A stretch of DNA of 22,494 bases from Sporisorium sorghi (GCA_023212695.1 JALCCG010000308.1:1595-24088); one strand, 5' to 3'; positions 8,657 through 18,775 are shown, numbered from the stretch's first letter. The notes: generated by a model from the letters alone, not told the origin. Numbers and translations are program-made.

Positions 8657-9923
8657 ATGAAGCTCACCGTTACCTTACCGAGTCCCGTGCTGGTCATGCC
8701 AAGCTCCAGTCACCTGTACAAGCAAGAGATGCACGATGCACCTCCGAGCTTACGACGCAACCGCTTTCGACTCTGAATCGAGCTCCGCCCTCGCCTCGTC
8801 CTCTACGCCATTCTCGCTTGCTTGCACATCCACCACCTCGTCGATCCCGTCTCACTCGATCCTCAGAGCGCTCGTCACACTCGCCGTTCCCTCGGACCAG
8901 CAAGCGACGCACGTACTCACCTCCCTCACCGCAAACCTGAAAGCGCACGAGTCGCTGGCGCACAACAATGGCGCTTTCCAACAGAGCCAGCCCATCGACC
9001 TGCGCGTTTCGGTGCCTCTTCTCTCGCAGCCACTCTCGCTTCTGCCAGGCAAGACGTACCGGTTCCAGACCGAGATCGCCTGTGCCGATCACATGCCGCC
9101 GAGCGTTCAGCTTCCGGACGCTCGGTTGCGATACAAGGTCTGCGTGCGCGCCAAGACGGTGCCTGCTGTCTTTAGCCATTCGAGGTTGGCGTCTTTGATG
9201 CGCGTTGCCACGCCCACCGATTCGGTCGACCTCAATGTGGTGCAGGCGGTCGAGGCGGAGTCGAATGACAGCTACCACTCGAACGTCGAGCACGTTTCGA
9301 TTGATGTTCTGGGTGCCGTGTGTACCTCCACCACCCCTCGCTCGCCGTGTATTATTGGCGCCAGCACGACGGTCCATCTCAGCCTGCCTGATGCTACCGC
9401 AGCAGCCGGCAGCAGCAGCATCGCCGGCGTCGAGCTGCATCTGAGCCAGGACAGCTACATCCGTTGGCGGCCCAGTGCCAAGAGCAAGACGTCCAAGGTT
9501 CAGCACAAGCCGCGTCTCGTGCTGAAGCTCCCCGCGTTGTCCGTGCCAGCAGCGGTCAGTTCAGACTCCGCGGCTTCACCCGTTCATGGGAACGCGGCAC
9601 CGGCGGCTGCGGCTCCAGTGCCCAAAACCAGCTCTGCGACAGACTCGTATCAAGCCGAGTTTCGCATCCCCCACCAAGCCGACCTCGAGGCCTCGACGCT
9701 GGCCGGATCGAGCTCCGTCATCCACACCTCGCACCACCTCGGCCTCGTCATCCACTTCTTGGACGCATCGCACCAGCTGCGCTCGTTCGAGTACTCCTGG
9801 CCCATCACCCTAGCCCACTCCGAGGCCACCTGTCCGGACCTCTCGGAACCCCTACCCGCGTACACGCCAGCAGACACCCTGCGATCGAGCAACGCCGCAC
9901 CACACACACCCATCCCTGTATAA
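8657..9923 (+). CDS. Alpha-arrestin-like protein with a C-terminal LPxY motif
   Basis: Probably an adaptor that recruits a Rsp5/Nedd4-type ubiquitin ligase to membrane proteins for endocytosis. The open frame from an ATG at 8736 gives 395 residues, but the family's first beta strand is missing there. An ATG at 8657 begins MKLTVTLPSPVLV, a typical arrestin first strand, and joins the main frame through a 67-bp intron (8716-8782). The spliced model has 399 residues. The N-terminal arrestin fold includes a strand pair near SILRALVTLAVP, then LLPGKTYRFQTEI and HMPPSVQLPDARLRYKV. The C-terminal fold begins near ASTTVHLSLP and ends at HLGLVIHFLD and FEYSWPITLAH. LPAY at 9852-9863 matches the [LP]PxY motif bound by WW domains. 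The stop is 103 bp from the convergent Stealth-like gene. Sequence similarity to known arrestins is weak, so the family call is by pattern. Confidence 0.72.
8716..8782 (+). other. Probable intron 1 of the arrestin-like gene
   Basis: Donor GTACAAG, acceptor ATCGAG, 67 bp (1 mod 3). Of the GT/AG pairs I tested around the frame change it gave the most plausible length. The join reads SSSHL then SALASSS with no stop. The acceptor is GAG rather than the commoner CAG/TAG, so this needs transcript support. Confidence 0.45.
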
Positions 9924-9925
9924 AG

Positions 9926-9952
9926 TCTCTCTCTCTCTCTCTCTCTCTCTCT
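9926..9952 (+). repeat. (TC)13 microsatellite just after the arrestin-like stop codon
   Basis: A 27-base TC repeat starts three bases after the TAA. It lies in the short space between two convergent genes and so in both 3' UTR regions. Confidence 0.9.
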
Positions 9953-10026
9953 AATTGCCACGATCCTTGGAGATATGCAAATGAACAAAATGACGAAAAT
10001 GTGAATCTATGTGTTGCAAAGCGAGA

Positions 10027-12333
10027 CTAGAGCTCGGTGGTGGGCGTTTCAAAGCGCATCGCCAGCGGGTATTGCACCGACAGCCAGGCACGTACGTACT
10101 TGATCCAGATCCAGCTATCTTCCGCTCGAGGTGTAGGCGAGGGCAAGCCGTGTCGCTTCAAGCTGAACACCGACGACAGGTTGAAGAATTCGAGCGTCGA
10201 AAGGCCCTCTGCCGTAGCCGTGCGATTCGGCATCGAGGGCGTGACAAATGCCTCTTCGAGGATGATCGAGTGCGAATAGCGCGACAGCAGTGCCGTCACG
10301 ACATCCAGCCGTCTCTTTTCGCCGTTGCTCGCAGAGTGCGGGATTGAGACATCCATGTCTTGGAACGTCGACCGCGAGGGCAAGGTCTCCAGAGGCGGCA
10401 TGACCAGTTCCTCGTCTGGCAGGAATGCAGAGAGACCTTGGAGGCCAGACTCGCCCACCAGATGCATCAACATGCAGTCGCCGCACATGGGCGCCTGGAA
10501 AGCGACGCGCGAAAACAACTCGGACACGCTCGGATTGGCGCTGCTGCCGTCGGCCGCCATGAGTATGGGCCCGACGCAATCGAGCTCGAGCTGGCACGCT
10601 GCCGTGTCTGGCGTTGCGCCCGTTGCATTCGCATTCGCACTCGTATCCGCGCCGCCAGTGATGATGGATCCGGAGGGCGCTCGCGGAGTGTACATGGCAG
10701 ATCCGTCCAGCGAGCCCTGCCACTGCTGTTCCGACAAGCGCGGTGTGATGCCTGCGTGTCGCAGGTTGAGTGCCACGGTCGACTTGTCAAACGAGCTTCG
10801 AATCGGCACCGAGACGACAGGGAAAGCGGGATTGTGCACATGGGCCGTTCCAAGGTCTCGAAGCATGGCCGTAGCTTCCTGGGCCGAGTAGACACCGTCG
10901 GCATCGCGATCGTGCTTTGCGACGAGGAAGGACCACAGCAGCGCCTCGCGATGCCTCTCGACCATGTAGTGAGCGTACAGCGTCATGAGGTCGACGCTCT
11001 TAGTCGAGTCCTCCAACGTCGAAGCAGAGCGGCCGAGGTGGTTTGGCCATGCCTGTTGCATCTCTGCCACCACCGCTTTCGAATAGGGCTGAGGCAGATC
11101 GAGCAGCTTTCTTCGCACGCGCGATCCAAACCTCTGCTCGAGGAGTGCATTGGCGCGGATGATGGGTGCATCTTCCGCAAGAATGCCCGCAGCATCAGCG
11201 TCCGTGTTAGGGATGTTGTCGAACTCTCCGTCGCCACTGATACGGAACAGCGAGCCGTACAACGGCGACCAAAAGTCGCTCGACGACACCTGAGCTGCAA
11301 AAATGTGATGAGGCGAGACGGGAACGCGCACGTCGGATAGCCCGGGTGCTACAGCAGCAAGCAGCAGCGAGGTGGAAGGGGACGATGATTCACCGACGGT
11401 CGAGGCGTGCGAACAGCTCTCCATGGCCAGACCGCTCTCGTCGGAACAGGCGACTTGGCTGTGGTGCAGAAGCGATGGAGGCTCATACACCGGATCGGCG
11501 GTGACGAGCCAACAGGGACGCTGACCCGTGTGTGGGATGCCTTGACTGTCGGTGTATGCGTGCGTGCATGTTGCTGAGTCGCTGCTGGCAGAGTGCGTCG
11601 AGCTGAGCAGAGCAGCAGCAGCAGCAGCAGCAGCACTATGAGTCGACGGAACATCCGGTGTGAGCAGCGTGACGGTGCCAAAGCCAGATTGCAGATAGCG
11701 CTGCGCTGATCGGAAAGAGTATCGGAGCAGATCCGATGAAGAGTTGTGTGCCCTTTCGTTGCTGTGTGACGAGGTCAAACTGACGTTGTCCCATGTCCAG
11801 ACGAGATCCACACGGTCCTGGCGTGACCAGTAGTTGGGCGGATCCTTGCATACAGTGCCTGTGCTATACCACTGCGCCCAACACTGATCGCGCCGTTGTT
11901 GCTGCTCGCCGGTCCATTCCGACGTCGCCAGGACGGCTTTGCTGCTGCTACTGCTACTGCTGCTCTGGAAAGGATCGTCGACTCGCTGCTCGGAAAGGTC
12001 CCGACGGTAGACAGCCGAGGTGACATAGATGAGCACGATCGAGGCAGGTAGCGCCAGCAACACCAATCTCGTCCGAAGTATGCGTGCACCTTGGGGGAAG
12101 CGCATGCCTGTGGGAGACATGGTGCGTGTAGGGCCACCAACCGGCGTTAAAGTGGACTTGCGTCGATGATGGAGACGTTGCTGTTGGTGAAGATGGTTGT
12201 TGTGTTGGTTGAGGAGCTGGTGCTGGTGCTGGTGCTGGTGGAGGTGGGGATGATGTTCTTGCTGCTCTTCTTGCTGTTGGCGGTGGCGCTCAGCGGCCAG
12301 AAGATGGCTGCGTCGAAGCGGGCGAGTCGTCAT
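10027..12333 (-). CDS. Stealth/Xpt1-like type II membrane protein with EF-hand
   Basis: The family transfers sugar-1-phosphate from a nucleotide sugar to a glycan (GNPTAB in animals, Xpt1 xylosylphosphotransferase in Cryptococcus) in the Golgi. This 768-residue, intron-free protein has a His/Gln-rich cytosolic tail (20-60), one signal anchor (about 88-108) and a lumenal domain. Stealth-like signals are VDLVWTWDNVS (175-185, conserved region 1), DLLRYSFRSAQRYL (201-214, start of region 2), SSSDFWSPLYG (350-360) and LYAHYMVERHREALLWSFLVA (452-472). A canonical EF-hand loop at 475-486 (D-x-D-x-D-G-x-Y-S-x-x-E) follows, as in GNPTAB. The Asn-Asp-Asp motifs I expect before SDFWSPLYG and near the C-terminus are not visible: the segments read LSDVRVPVSPHHIF and VFSLKRHGL. 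Low-complexity Ser8 and Ala9 tracts occur. It may therefore be a divergent paralogue or an inactive relative. It is convergent with the arrestin-like gene and co-directional with the transporter. Confidence 0.75.
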   Translation of the reverse strand: MTTRPLRRSHLLAAERHRQQQEEQQEHHPHLHQHQHQHQLLNQHNNHLHQQQRLHHRRKSTLTPVGGPTRTMSPTGMRFPQGARILRTRLVLLALPASIVLIYVTSAVYRRDLSEQRVDDPFQSSSSSSSSKAVLATSEWTGEQQQRRDQCWAQWYSTGTVCKDPPNYWSRQDRVDLVWTWDNVSLTSSHSNERAHNSSSDLLRYSFRSAQRYLQSGFGTVTLLTPDVPSTHSAAAAAAAALLSSTHSASSDSATCTHAYTDSQGIPHTGQRPCWLVTADPVYEPPSLLHHSQVACSDESGLAMESCSHASTVGESSSPSTSLLLAAVAPGLSDVRVPVSPHHIFAAQVSSSDFWSPLYGSLFRISGDGEFDNIPNTDADAAGILAEDAPIIRANALLEQRFGSRVRRKLLDLPQPYSKAVVAEMQQAWPNHLGRSASTLEDSTKSVDLMTLYAHYMVERHREALLWSFLVAKHDRDADGVYSAQEATAMLRDLGTAHVHNPAFPVVSVPIRSSFDKSTVALNLRHAGITPRLSEQQWQGSLDGSAMYTPRAPSGSIITGGADTSANANATGATPDTAACQLELDCVGPILMAADGSSANPSVSELFSRVAFQAPMCGDCMLMHLVGESGLQGLSAFLPDEELVMPPLETLPSRSTFQDMDVSIPHSASNGEKRRLDVVTALLSRYSHSIILEEAFVTPSMPNRTATAEGLSTLEFFNLSSVFSLKRHGLPSPTPRAEDSWIWIKYVRAWLSVQYPLAMRFETPTTEL
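11611..11634 (-). repeat. (AGC)8 triplet repeat coding for poly-alanine
   Basis: The run on the + strand reads as GCT codons in the gene and gives an Ala9 tract (residues 234-242) in a non-conserved loop between Stealth-like regions. Length changes would keep the frame. Confidence 0.8.
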
Positions 12334-12871
12334 CTCGATTGAACAGCACAGTGGCCTATGTGACAGCCCAAGCCCTGCGTGGCAGCGTCACCTGTGACTG
12401 CTGCGATTGCAAAAGTGGCGCCTGCGAGTGGGATGGTGCCTGGTTTGCAGCCGAGCCTGGAGAGTGTGTGGATCTGCGGGACGAGACGAGTTGCGATGAG
12501 ACAGCAGCAGAAGTAGTTGAAGGAAATTCACGGGGAGGGGGGACCCCCAAGAAAATTACTAGGCTTCACGAGAGACAAATTTGGCTTCTTCAACTGAAGT
12601 GGAAAAGGGTCCAAAAAAAAAAAAAAAAAATCTTTCTTTCTTTCGTGTGTGTTTCCCCATGCACCTGGTCGGGCTTGGCATGCAAAGCTCAGAACTACTG
12701 TAGATCGTGCGGACCACAGAATCCAAAATCCCGTCTCCAGTCAGTTACCATCACCAAGCGCGGAAAATAAAATCAAAACAAAGACCATCTGAATTGCGAA
12801 TTTGAGTTTTGAATCGCCGAGCCTGTTGAGTGCTCGAGTGCCTAGAAGTCGCCTTGCAACACAGAAAAAGG

Positions 12872-12901
<30 letters not shown>
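12872..12901 (+). repeat. A30 homopolymer
   Basis: Thirty A in a row, preceded by GAAAAAGG. It is the middle of three A tracts in this intergenic region. Confidence 0.9.
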
Positions 12902-12903
<2 letters not shown>

Positions 12904-13182
12904 GAGATCCGAGCCAAGCGATGCAGGAACCTCCCGCTCCCGCCACTGGCGAGTCTCGATTGCTTCTTTCCTTCCTGCTCTCTCATGACCCACGATTCGG
13001 GCAGTGGGACGACAACTGCACTGCAATCGGCTCCTGGATTCAGCGCCACTTCAACTTGCTTATTGTGTGTCACGGCCTTGCATGAGGAATCCGCGAGATC
13101 TCGTAGATAACCATGCGGTCGTCCGGCCATTAAATGCGGACCTAATCGGTTGTGTTTTCCGTTAGAAAGCCCGCTTGAGGGG

Positions 13183-13225
13183 GAAAAAAGGAAAAAAAAA
13201 AAAAAGAAAAAAAAAAAAAAAAAAA
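13183..13225 (+). repeat. A-rich tract of about 43 bases
   Basis: An almost pure A run broken by two G positions plus a GG pair. It lies 240 bp before the stop codon of the transporter gene, in its presumed 3' flank. Confidence 0.85.
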
Positions 13226-13465
13226 GTTGCTCGATTAGCAGCCAAGCGAACCGTATGCATTGATTGTTCGCACGACCAGGAACCTTCGATAGGGCTCTCG
13301 ACTCGTTCTTTCTATGCAGAAACTTGAATTGGGAATGCGACAAGAATGAGTATGCGTGCTGTACAAATGCTAAAAGAGGGTGAACGACAAGATCAGGAAC
13401 GAAGACAATTGTGATGCGGAATACCAAACAGACGTGTTTGTGTCTGAGTGAATCTTGCAGAGTGG

Positions 13466-14728
13466 CTACGACTTGGAAGCCGCTCCCGCGCGCACGTAGC
13501 TGTAGGTGCTGAGCATGACCAGCGTGCTGCCCACCAGCTGGCTCAGAGACGGCGCCTTGGAAGTCAGCATGCTCTCGATCGCAATCGTCGTGATGATGGC
13601 GACGCTCGTGGCGAATCCCTTCATAATCGTGTCGGCGTATCGCAGCGTAGCCGACACCACGTAGCCGCTGCCACCGCGCAGCACCACCGTGATCCAAGCC
13701 AACGCCGAGAAGTTTTCCAACGGCGACCAGCTGCCCTTGCTGAATGCTTCCACCACCACAGCCGCTCCCGCCGTGAGCAGCGCAAACGACGCCAGCTGAG
13801 CGTTGCGCACCGAGAGCGACACCGACATGCTCGACTTGAGCTTGGTCTCGATGTAGACACCGGCAAAGCTACCGCAGATGCACGCGAGCAACACGCACGA
13901 AGTGCCAATCGCCAGCTGTGCGTTGGCGTACTCGCCCGCCAGCACCATGGCCTTTTCCATCAATGCCGACGGCGACAATTTGCTCCCCTGCGTGCGACGA
14001 TGCGAGAAGGGCGAGTCCGGCCCTGGCTGCAGCTCGCCCAGCAGCGCCACCGCATCCGCCACGTCCTGGTGCGACACCGTCTTCTGCGTCAGGAACACGA
14101 CGCCGACGAGCAAGACGGGCAGACACATCCACTGACGCGACGAGAGCGTCTTGCCGAACAAGAACACGCTGATGACCGCCGCCGTGACCAGCTTGAGCTG
14201 CGACAGTCCCTGGTACGTCACCGAGCTCAAGTACGAATTTGCCGCAAGCTGGAGCATGTTCTGACACACGTACACCAACGCAGGCACACCCATCATCCAA
14301 CACGATGGGCAGCAGACGTCGCTCAAAACTTGGCGCACCTTGTCGCTAAACGACATGGTGGTCATCGCCCTCGAAGGCGTCGGGGGCGGGGAATCGACCG
14401 ACGTGTCGTCTTGATCCCGCTGATCCATCTTTTCCGAGAACAGCGGCAGCGATGCGCTATCTCTGCGTGTAGAGCCCTCGAGCGACTTGACTGCTAGTGC
14501 GAAGCCCAACAGCAGCTTAAACAGCTCGGATAGGAAGACGGATGCTGCGATCGAGTAGCTCTTGCCCGCATCGACGCTCCGTGAGCGCTGGGAGAGGATG
14601 CTCGTGGCTGTGGTGAAGCAGATGAGCAGCAACAGGCTCGACCACTTGCGGATCGTGTGATCCGGACCGTTGATGGTCTGCATGCTGAATGTGCGCGTCG
14701 CCGAGCTTTCTGAGGACCTCGATGGCAT
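13466..14728 (-). CDS. Nucleotide-sugar transporter (SLC35A type, DMT superfamily)
   Basis: Golgi or ER antiporter that brings a UDP- or CMP-sugar into the lumen in exchange for the nucleoside monophosphate. From the ATG at 14728 the product has 420 residues and about ten hydrophobic segments. Family signatures are QN at 156-157, the pair QLKLVTAAVISVFL (177-190) with W200 and the following helix LPVLLVGVVFLTQ, GVYIETKLK (290-298), and RYADTIMKGFATS (363-375), close to the KYADNILKGFA signature of UDP-Gal, UDP-GlcNAc and CMP-Sia carriers. A hydrophilic loop of about 50 residues (217-268) is longer than usual. The frame stays open further upstream to 15001, but that extension has no ATG. The exact sugar cannot be read from the sequence; UDP-GlcNAc or UDP-galactose is most likely, and UDP-xylose would suit the neighbours. 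Single exon. Confidence 0.9.
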   Translation of the reverse strand: MPSRSSESSATRTFSMQTINGPDHTIRKWSSLLLLICFTTATSILSQRSRSVDAGKSYSIAASVFLSELFKLLLGFALAVKSLEGSTRRDSASLPLFSEKMDQRDQDDTSVDSPPPTPSRAMTTMSFSDKVRQVLSDVCCPSCWMMGVPALVYVCQNMLQLAANSYLSSVTYQGLSQLKLVTAAVISVFLFGKTLSSRQWMCLPVLLVGVVFLTQKTVSHQDVADAVALLGELQPGPDSPFSHRRTQGSKLSPSALMEKAMVLAGEYANAQLAIGTSCVLLACICGSFAGVYIETKLKSSMSVSLSVRNAQLASFALLTAGAAVVVEAFSKGSWSPLENFSALAWITVVLRGGSGYVVSATLRYADTIMKGFATSVAIITTIAIESMLTSKAPSLSQLVGSTLVMLSTYSYVRAGAASKS

Positions 14729-16775
14729 TGGTATGTGTACGTCGATGACCCTGCGGTCGTGTCTGTTGCCTGAGTGCGAGATTTCGTCGAGCAAAGCTTT
14801 GTGATTTGTGACGAAAATGATGATGACGTGGAGATGGTCTATGCTGGCGAGGAGATGGATGGGGAGAAGGAGAAAAGATATACACAACAGATGGAGGAGC
14901 TTTACATTTTGTGTCCAACAGCAGCGGAGCCGGAAAGCCACCTTGACTTGACAAGATCCGCCGCTTGGATTGTGTGAGTGCGACACAGCATGGAGCGGCA
15001 ATTTTCTGAAACACTTCGAGATAATTGTTTCTTTTTTTTTTTTTTTTTTCTTTTTCCTTTTTTTCGATTTTCTCGATTGTCTTAGGCAGCAACTGCGATT
15101 GCCGTATGGGATCAGTATATCGCATCATCACCAGTAGCATCGATACTGTGTTCTGCATGCCAAGGCTCTTTGTGATGTGAAGCATTGATCTCGACCGACC
15201 GAGGGAACGGTAAAGATTGGCTCATTGTCACCGACATTGCATGCCAACAATGCAGCAGGAAAGGCAGGCAGGCAACACAATACAGGGAATTCAGTTCCTG
15301 AGCGGTTCTCGAATCCCGAGCCCAAGTGAGGCTTGGCGTCGAGCGTATGTGTGTGTGTGCAAACGGTGGATAGAGAACCGCTAACGTTATCACGAAAGGC
15401 CGACGACGATGGTGCAGGCATTCGCGTGTGTGAACCACGCGTACACACCTAACACAACACGCCGTTGCCATGCCGTTGCAACGCGCCTCGTGGTGGCTCG
15501 GGGACGAAACGCGCGCACACGATAGGAGAGCTGCTGTCCAACTCGGCCCGTCAGGGACTGTCGACAAGTTTTGCTGGAAGTTCTCAAGCTGACCATCGTG
15601 ATCAAGCGGAGTTGGGCCTGCCACTGCGTTGGAAGATCGGTCCCTCTCTCTGTGTCAAAGATATGCCTTGTCGCAATCTCGTTTCACAAGGACAAGGCGG
15701 CGTAAGTGGCAATTACCAGAGACCATCTCATCGCACGCACACGCTGCAACGCTCGCTCGAAAGAAGGATTCTGTTGTTCCTTTTCCCGCCTTGTCGCCCC
15801 GAAGTCGAGTTTTTCCCATCCTCGCCATGGTCTGGGTCGGAATCTGCCGCCCAGCTCGATCTCGCTACCGTATCGTCTACACCGGGCTTTGCCGGTCCAT
15901 TCGCCTCTTTCACCCTCAGCAGAGCGAAACAATACTGTCAGCTCGATGGCGAGATCCTTCTCCTTGGATTCATGAGCGCTTGCCTCTGATCTATCGATTA
16001 GAGTCGCATGCAAGACCTATTGTTCATTCTCATTGTTTCCCATTGTTTCTATTGTCGTCTGCAGTCGTAGTCGCCGTTGGTGGCTGTGCACACTGCCATT
16101 TGCGACGCAGCCACGCCGCCCACTTGTGTGACTTGGGCAAAAACAAGGCGCAAGGAAAAAAGGAAAAGCAAAGGCCCAAAATTCCCAGCAGTCCCGTTGC
16201 GTTCTTTTTTCCGTCTGACAAAACGGCCGTGGAGTTGCCATTTGGCATTCCGCTCGTGCCAACTCCCGCTCCCGATGCGATCGCGCTTTACCCTAAGCAA
16301 CGGAAAGGGCCTTACCCTCGTTTCGGCTGGACACGAGTGGCGTGTTGTTGTGAGCGTTGCGTGGTGCGCAAAGAGAAATCGAGTCAGGCCGCATTCATGT
16401 CCGGTCTGCAGATCACCGTCACTAAAGTTGGTGTTGACGATCGGTCTCTTCAGACCCGGGCCGACATCAAAACATAGCTCAACGTCAAAACAAAGTACGA
16501 TGTTACGTCGATCCGACGCGCACACATACTCAAACCGAACTTTGTCTTTCCTTGCTGGCGCCGAGTGACGATGGACGAATGGATTTTGAAGTGGGATTCC
16601 AAAGACGATCACAGCAAACACGACGAGGCGACGAGAGACAACAGAACAGATCAGAAGAGTGAGTGAGCTACAAAGCTGTGTAGTGCGGTGAGACAGAGGT
16701 ATGGAAGGAAGCACGCTGGTGAAACTGTAAATGCGAAGAGAAGAGAGAGAGAGAAAGGCAGCAAGGAAAACCTGC
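14729..16775. other. Intergenic region between transporter and acyltransferase
   Basis: About 2 kb. It holds the promoter of the transporter (a TATATC-like element on the minus strand near 14878-14883), a T-rich tract at 15031-15065, GT-repeat patches near 15347-15359 and an AG repeat near 16743-16755. Open frames on both strands (for example 15629-16477 +) have no recognisable domain and a composition unlike the genes. I see no supported gene or RNA. Confidence 0.5.
15031..15065 (-). repeat. T-rich tract in the transporter upstream region
   Basis: A run of about 19 T is followed by C-interrupted T blocks up to 15065. On the minus strand it is an A tract about 300 bp upstream of the transporter ATG. 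Confidence 0.8.
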
Positions 16776-18122
16776 TCAGTCCTCGCGGCGGGCGTGCTGC
16801 TTCTCCTCCTCGTTCTGCGTCGCCGCCTTGTGGTTCTTCCAGGCGTGGTACTTGTTCCTGATGGGCTCCTCGATCATGAACGTGGTGAAAGTGGCCACCA
16901 GGAAAGCCAGACCCGTAGGACCCCAGTTGCCCACGGGCCAGCCGTGGAGCGCCTGCAGCGGGAACTGCCACAGGTACCACGAGTACGAGATCCTGCCTGG
17001 GAAGCGGAACAGCTTCGACTCGAGGATCGGGTTGCCGTGGATGCTGCCCAGCACAATGAGCAACACCAGCAGCGCAGTGAACATCTCGAGCCAGCTGCCC
17101 GTGGTACGGAAGTCAAACCCACTTCCAGCCAGACCGTAACCCCACATGTAGGCCATGAGGAAGAAGCCGAGCGTGCTGACGGTACCCACCCACTTGTTTG
17201 TGCAGATCTCCGGAACGGGAAGCAGACGAGCCGAGCATCCGATGAACATCTTCCACGCGTTGGCCGAGTATGCGTATCGGTAGTCGATGCCGTACATCCT
17301 GTCCGTGAGGAAGGCGTAGCCGCTAAAGTCACGGATGTAGAAGCCGACCAGGATGAGGAAGCCCATCACCAACGCCCTTGGCTTCAGCGAGAGAGGGATG
17401 ATGAAGGGGATAAGCAGCGACCAGAAGATGTAGAACTGCTCCTCGACCGCGAGCGACCACGTGTTGAGGTAGAGACCGGGGAACATGAGCCTCTTGTCCT
17501 CGGGCTGGAGCGGGTACATGTTGTGCACGTAGAAGAATGCCGACAGCGCGTCGGCCTTGAGCACGGAAGCAGGCACGCCGAGACGCAGACCGATCTTGGC
17601 CACAATGCCCACCATGAGCGCGAGTGCCGGCGTCAATCTTACGAATCGGTCCATGTAGAACCTTGGCAGGAACGAGAAGCGCTGGAGCGACACCTTTTGC
17701 GATGCAGGCCAAGTGGCAGGCGTCGTGTCCTGCTTTGCCTGTTGCTGCTTCCCGATCTGCGACATGAGCACGCCCGTGATGAGGAAGCCGGAAAGGACGA
17801 AAAACACCTCGACACCCAGCGTGCCCAGCATCTCCTTTTGCGGAACCACGTGCGACACCATGACGAGCGCCACAGCCAGACCCCTGAGACCTTCCCAGCC
17901 TGGTACGAAACCGATCTTGCCGAGCATCTTGATGCCGCGTCGCGAAGAGGAAGAAGACGAGTCGGACGCAGGAAGCGGGAGCATGCTCGAAGTGTCGAGC
18001 GTAGCGTGAGGTTCCATCACGGGGCTTGCTTCGCGTGACGAGCGATACGAAGGTGGTGACGAGAACGTTGGCCTGTTGGTTTCTTCAGTCGAGTTTTTGA
18101 GCGATGTGCTGCCGCTGGCCAT
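16776..18122 (-). CDS. Acyltransferase-3 family membrane protein (OafA/YrhL-like)
   Basis: Integral membrane enzyme that moves acyl groups, usually acetyl, onto extracytoplasmic sugars; the substrate here is unknown. The 448-residue product has a Ser-rich cytosolic tail of about 70 residues, then about ten membrane segments. The AT3 hallmark R-x10-H is present as R80 and H91 in GLRGLAVALVMVSHV. GVEVFFVLSGFLITG is at 103-117, the Arg-rich motif FYMDRFVRLTPAL at 155-167, and NTWSLAVEEQFY at 220-231 with E228 and E229. A closing segment FPGRISYSWYLWQFPLQ and IEEPIRNKY is also typical. The full set suggests an active enzyme. It is intron-free, and the ATG at 18122 is the first in the frame. It is divergent from the GT90 gene across 2.2 kb. 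An O-acetyltransferase acting on a surface glycan is the natural guess, but it differs from the MBOAT-like Cas1 family of the Cryptococcus capsule. Confidence 0.93.
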   Translation of the reverse strand: MASGSTSLKNSTEETNRPTFSSPPSYRSSREASPVMEPHATLDTSSMLPLPASDSSSSSSRRGIKMLGKIGFVPGWEGLRGLAVALVMVSHVVPQKEMLGTLGVEVFFVLSGFLITGVLMSQIGKQQQAKQDTTPATWPASQKVSLQRFSFLPRFYMDRFVRLTPALALMVGIVAKIGLRLGVPASVLKADALSAFFYVHNMYPLQPEDKRLMFPGLYLNTWSLAVEEQFYIFWSLLIPFIIPLSLKPRALVMGFLILVGFYIRDFSGYAFLTDRMYGIDYRYAYSANAWKMFIGCSARLLPVPEICTNKWVGTVSTLGFFLMAYMWGYGLAGSGFDFRTTGSWLEMFTALLVLLIVLGSIHGNPILESKLFRFPGRISYSWYLWQFPLQALHGWPVGNWGPTGLAFLVATFTTFMIEEPIRNKYHAWKNHKAATQNEEEKQHARRED

Positions 18123-18775
18123 TGTGTGAAGATTTGCGTCGCAGTCTACGCGCGAGATTGCTATACGGAAAGTGGAGCGACGGCTCGTCAGAACAGCTAA
18201 TGTTCTTGAGTGGGAATGAGGAGGAGCGGAAGGAAGGAGGATGAAGGAGACTGGACGGAGACGTAGGGGAGTAGCGATGGTGATGGTAAGAAAGCAAAGT
18301 GAGGAGGGGGGGGGAAGAATGCACGGAGAAAAAGGAGCCGATCCGTGGCCTCGTCAAATATCAAATCATCAAGTCGCACGAATCCGTATGCAGGTCGTCC
18401 TTTGCTCATCATTGTTTTGAGCCGTCCCGAAACAGACCAGGCACAAGCGAGGCACAGTCGAGCAAGTAGACCGGCGGCTTCCAGTCACCTTGCTTGATTC
18501 GCATCGTCGACGACAAGCACAAGCATGCGCCGCTGCATCCTGCTGTGGCAAGATGGACACGGTTCGCAAAAATTCAAACGCAAGACGCAAAAGCATCACA
18601 CGGGACGAGGAGCGGAGCATAAAGCGACGGCAGACGGGAGAGATGCGTATGTGTGTGTGCATGCGTGTGCGTGTGGTGTACTGTAGCTTCACATGCTAGT
18701 TAGAAGCTGTGGGAACGGCGCAAAAGTGGCGCTGAAACGAGGGCTTGGAAACGTGAGCTAGCTCTAGACGCAGTT

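Larger units (their letters stand above)
12334..13465. other. Intergenic region with three long A tracts
   Basis: About 1.1 kb lies upstream of the Stealth-like gene and downstream of the transporter. It contains A18 at 12613-12630, A30 at 12872-12901 and an A-rich run at 13183-13225, all with A on the + strand, spaced about 250-300 bp apart. Long minus-strand ORFs here exist only because the tracts read as poly-Phe. I see no gene. Confidence 0.6.

Noticed and set aside
12741..13697. 318-codon minus-strand frame with poly-Phe runs
   Set aside because: It is created by the A tracts and overlaps the 3' end of the transporter in another frame.
14729..15001. Upstream extension of the transporter frame
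   Set aside because: It would need a TTG start. The residues before 14728 do not resemble the family, and 420 residues from the ATG is already a complete transporter.
15629..16477. 282-codon plus-strand frame
   Set aside because: No recognisable domain, odd composition rich in Arg, His and Cys, and a competing minus-strand frame of similar length. It looks like a chance frame in GC-rich DNA.
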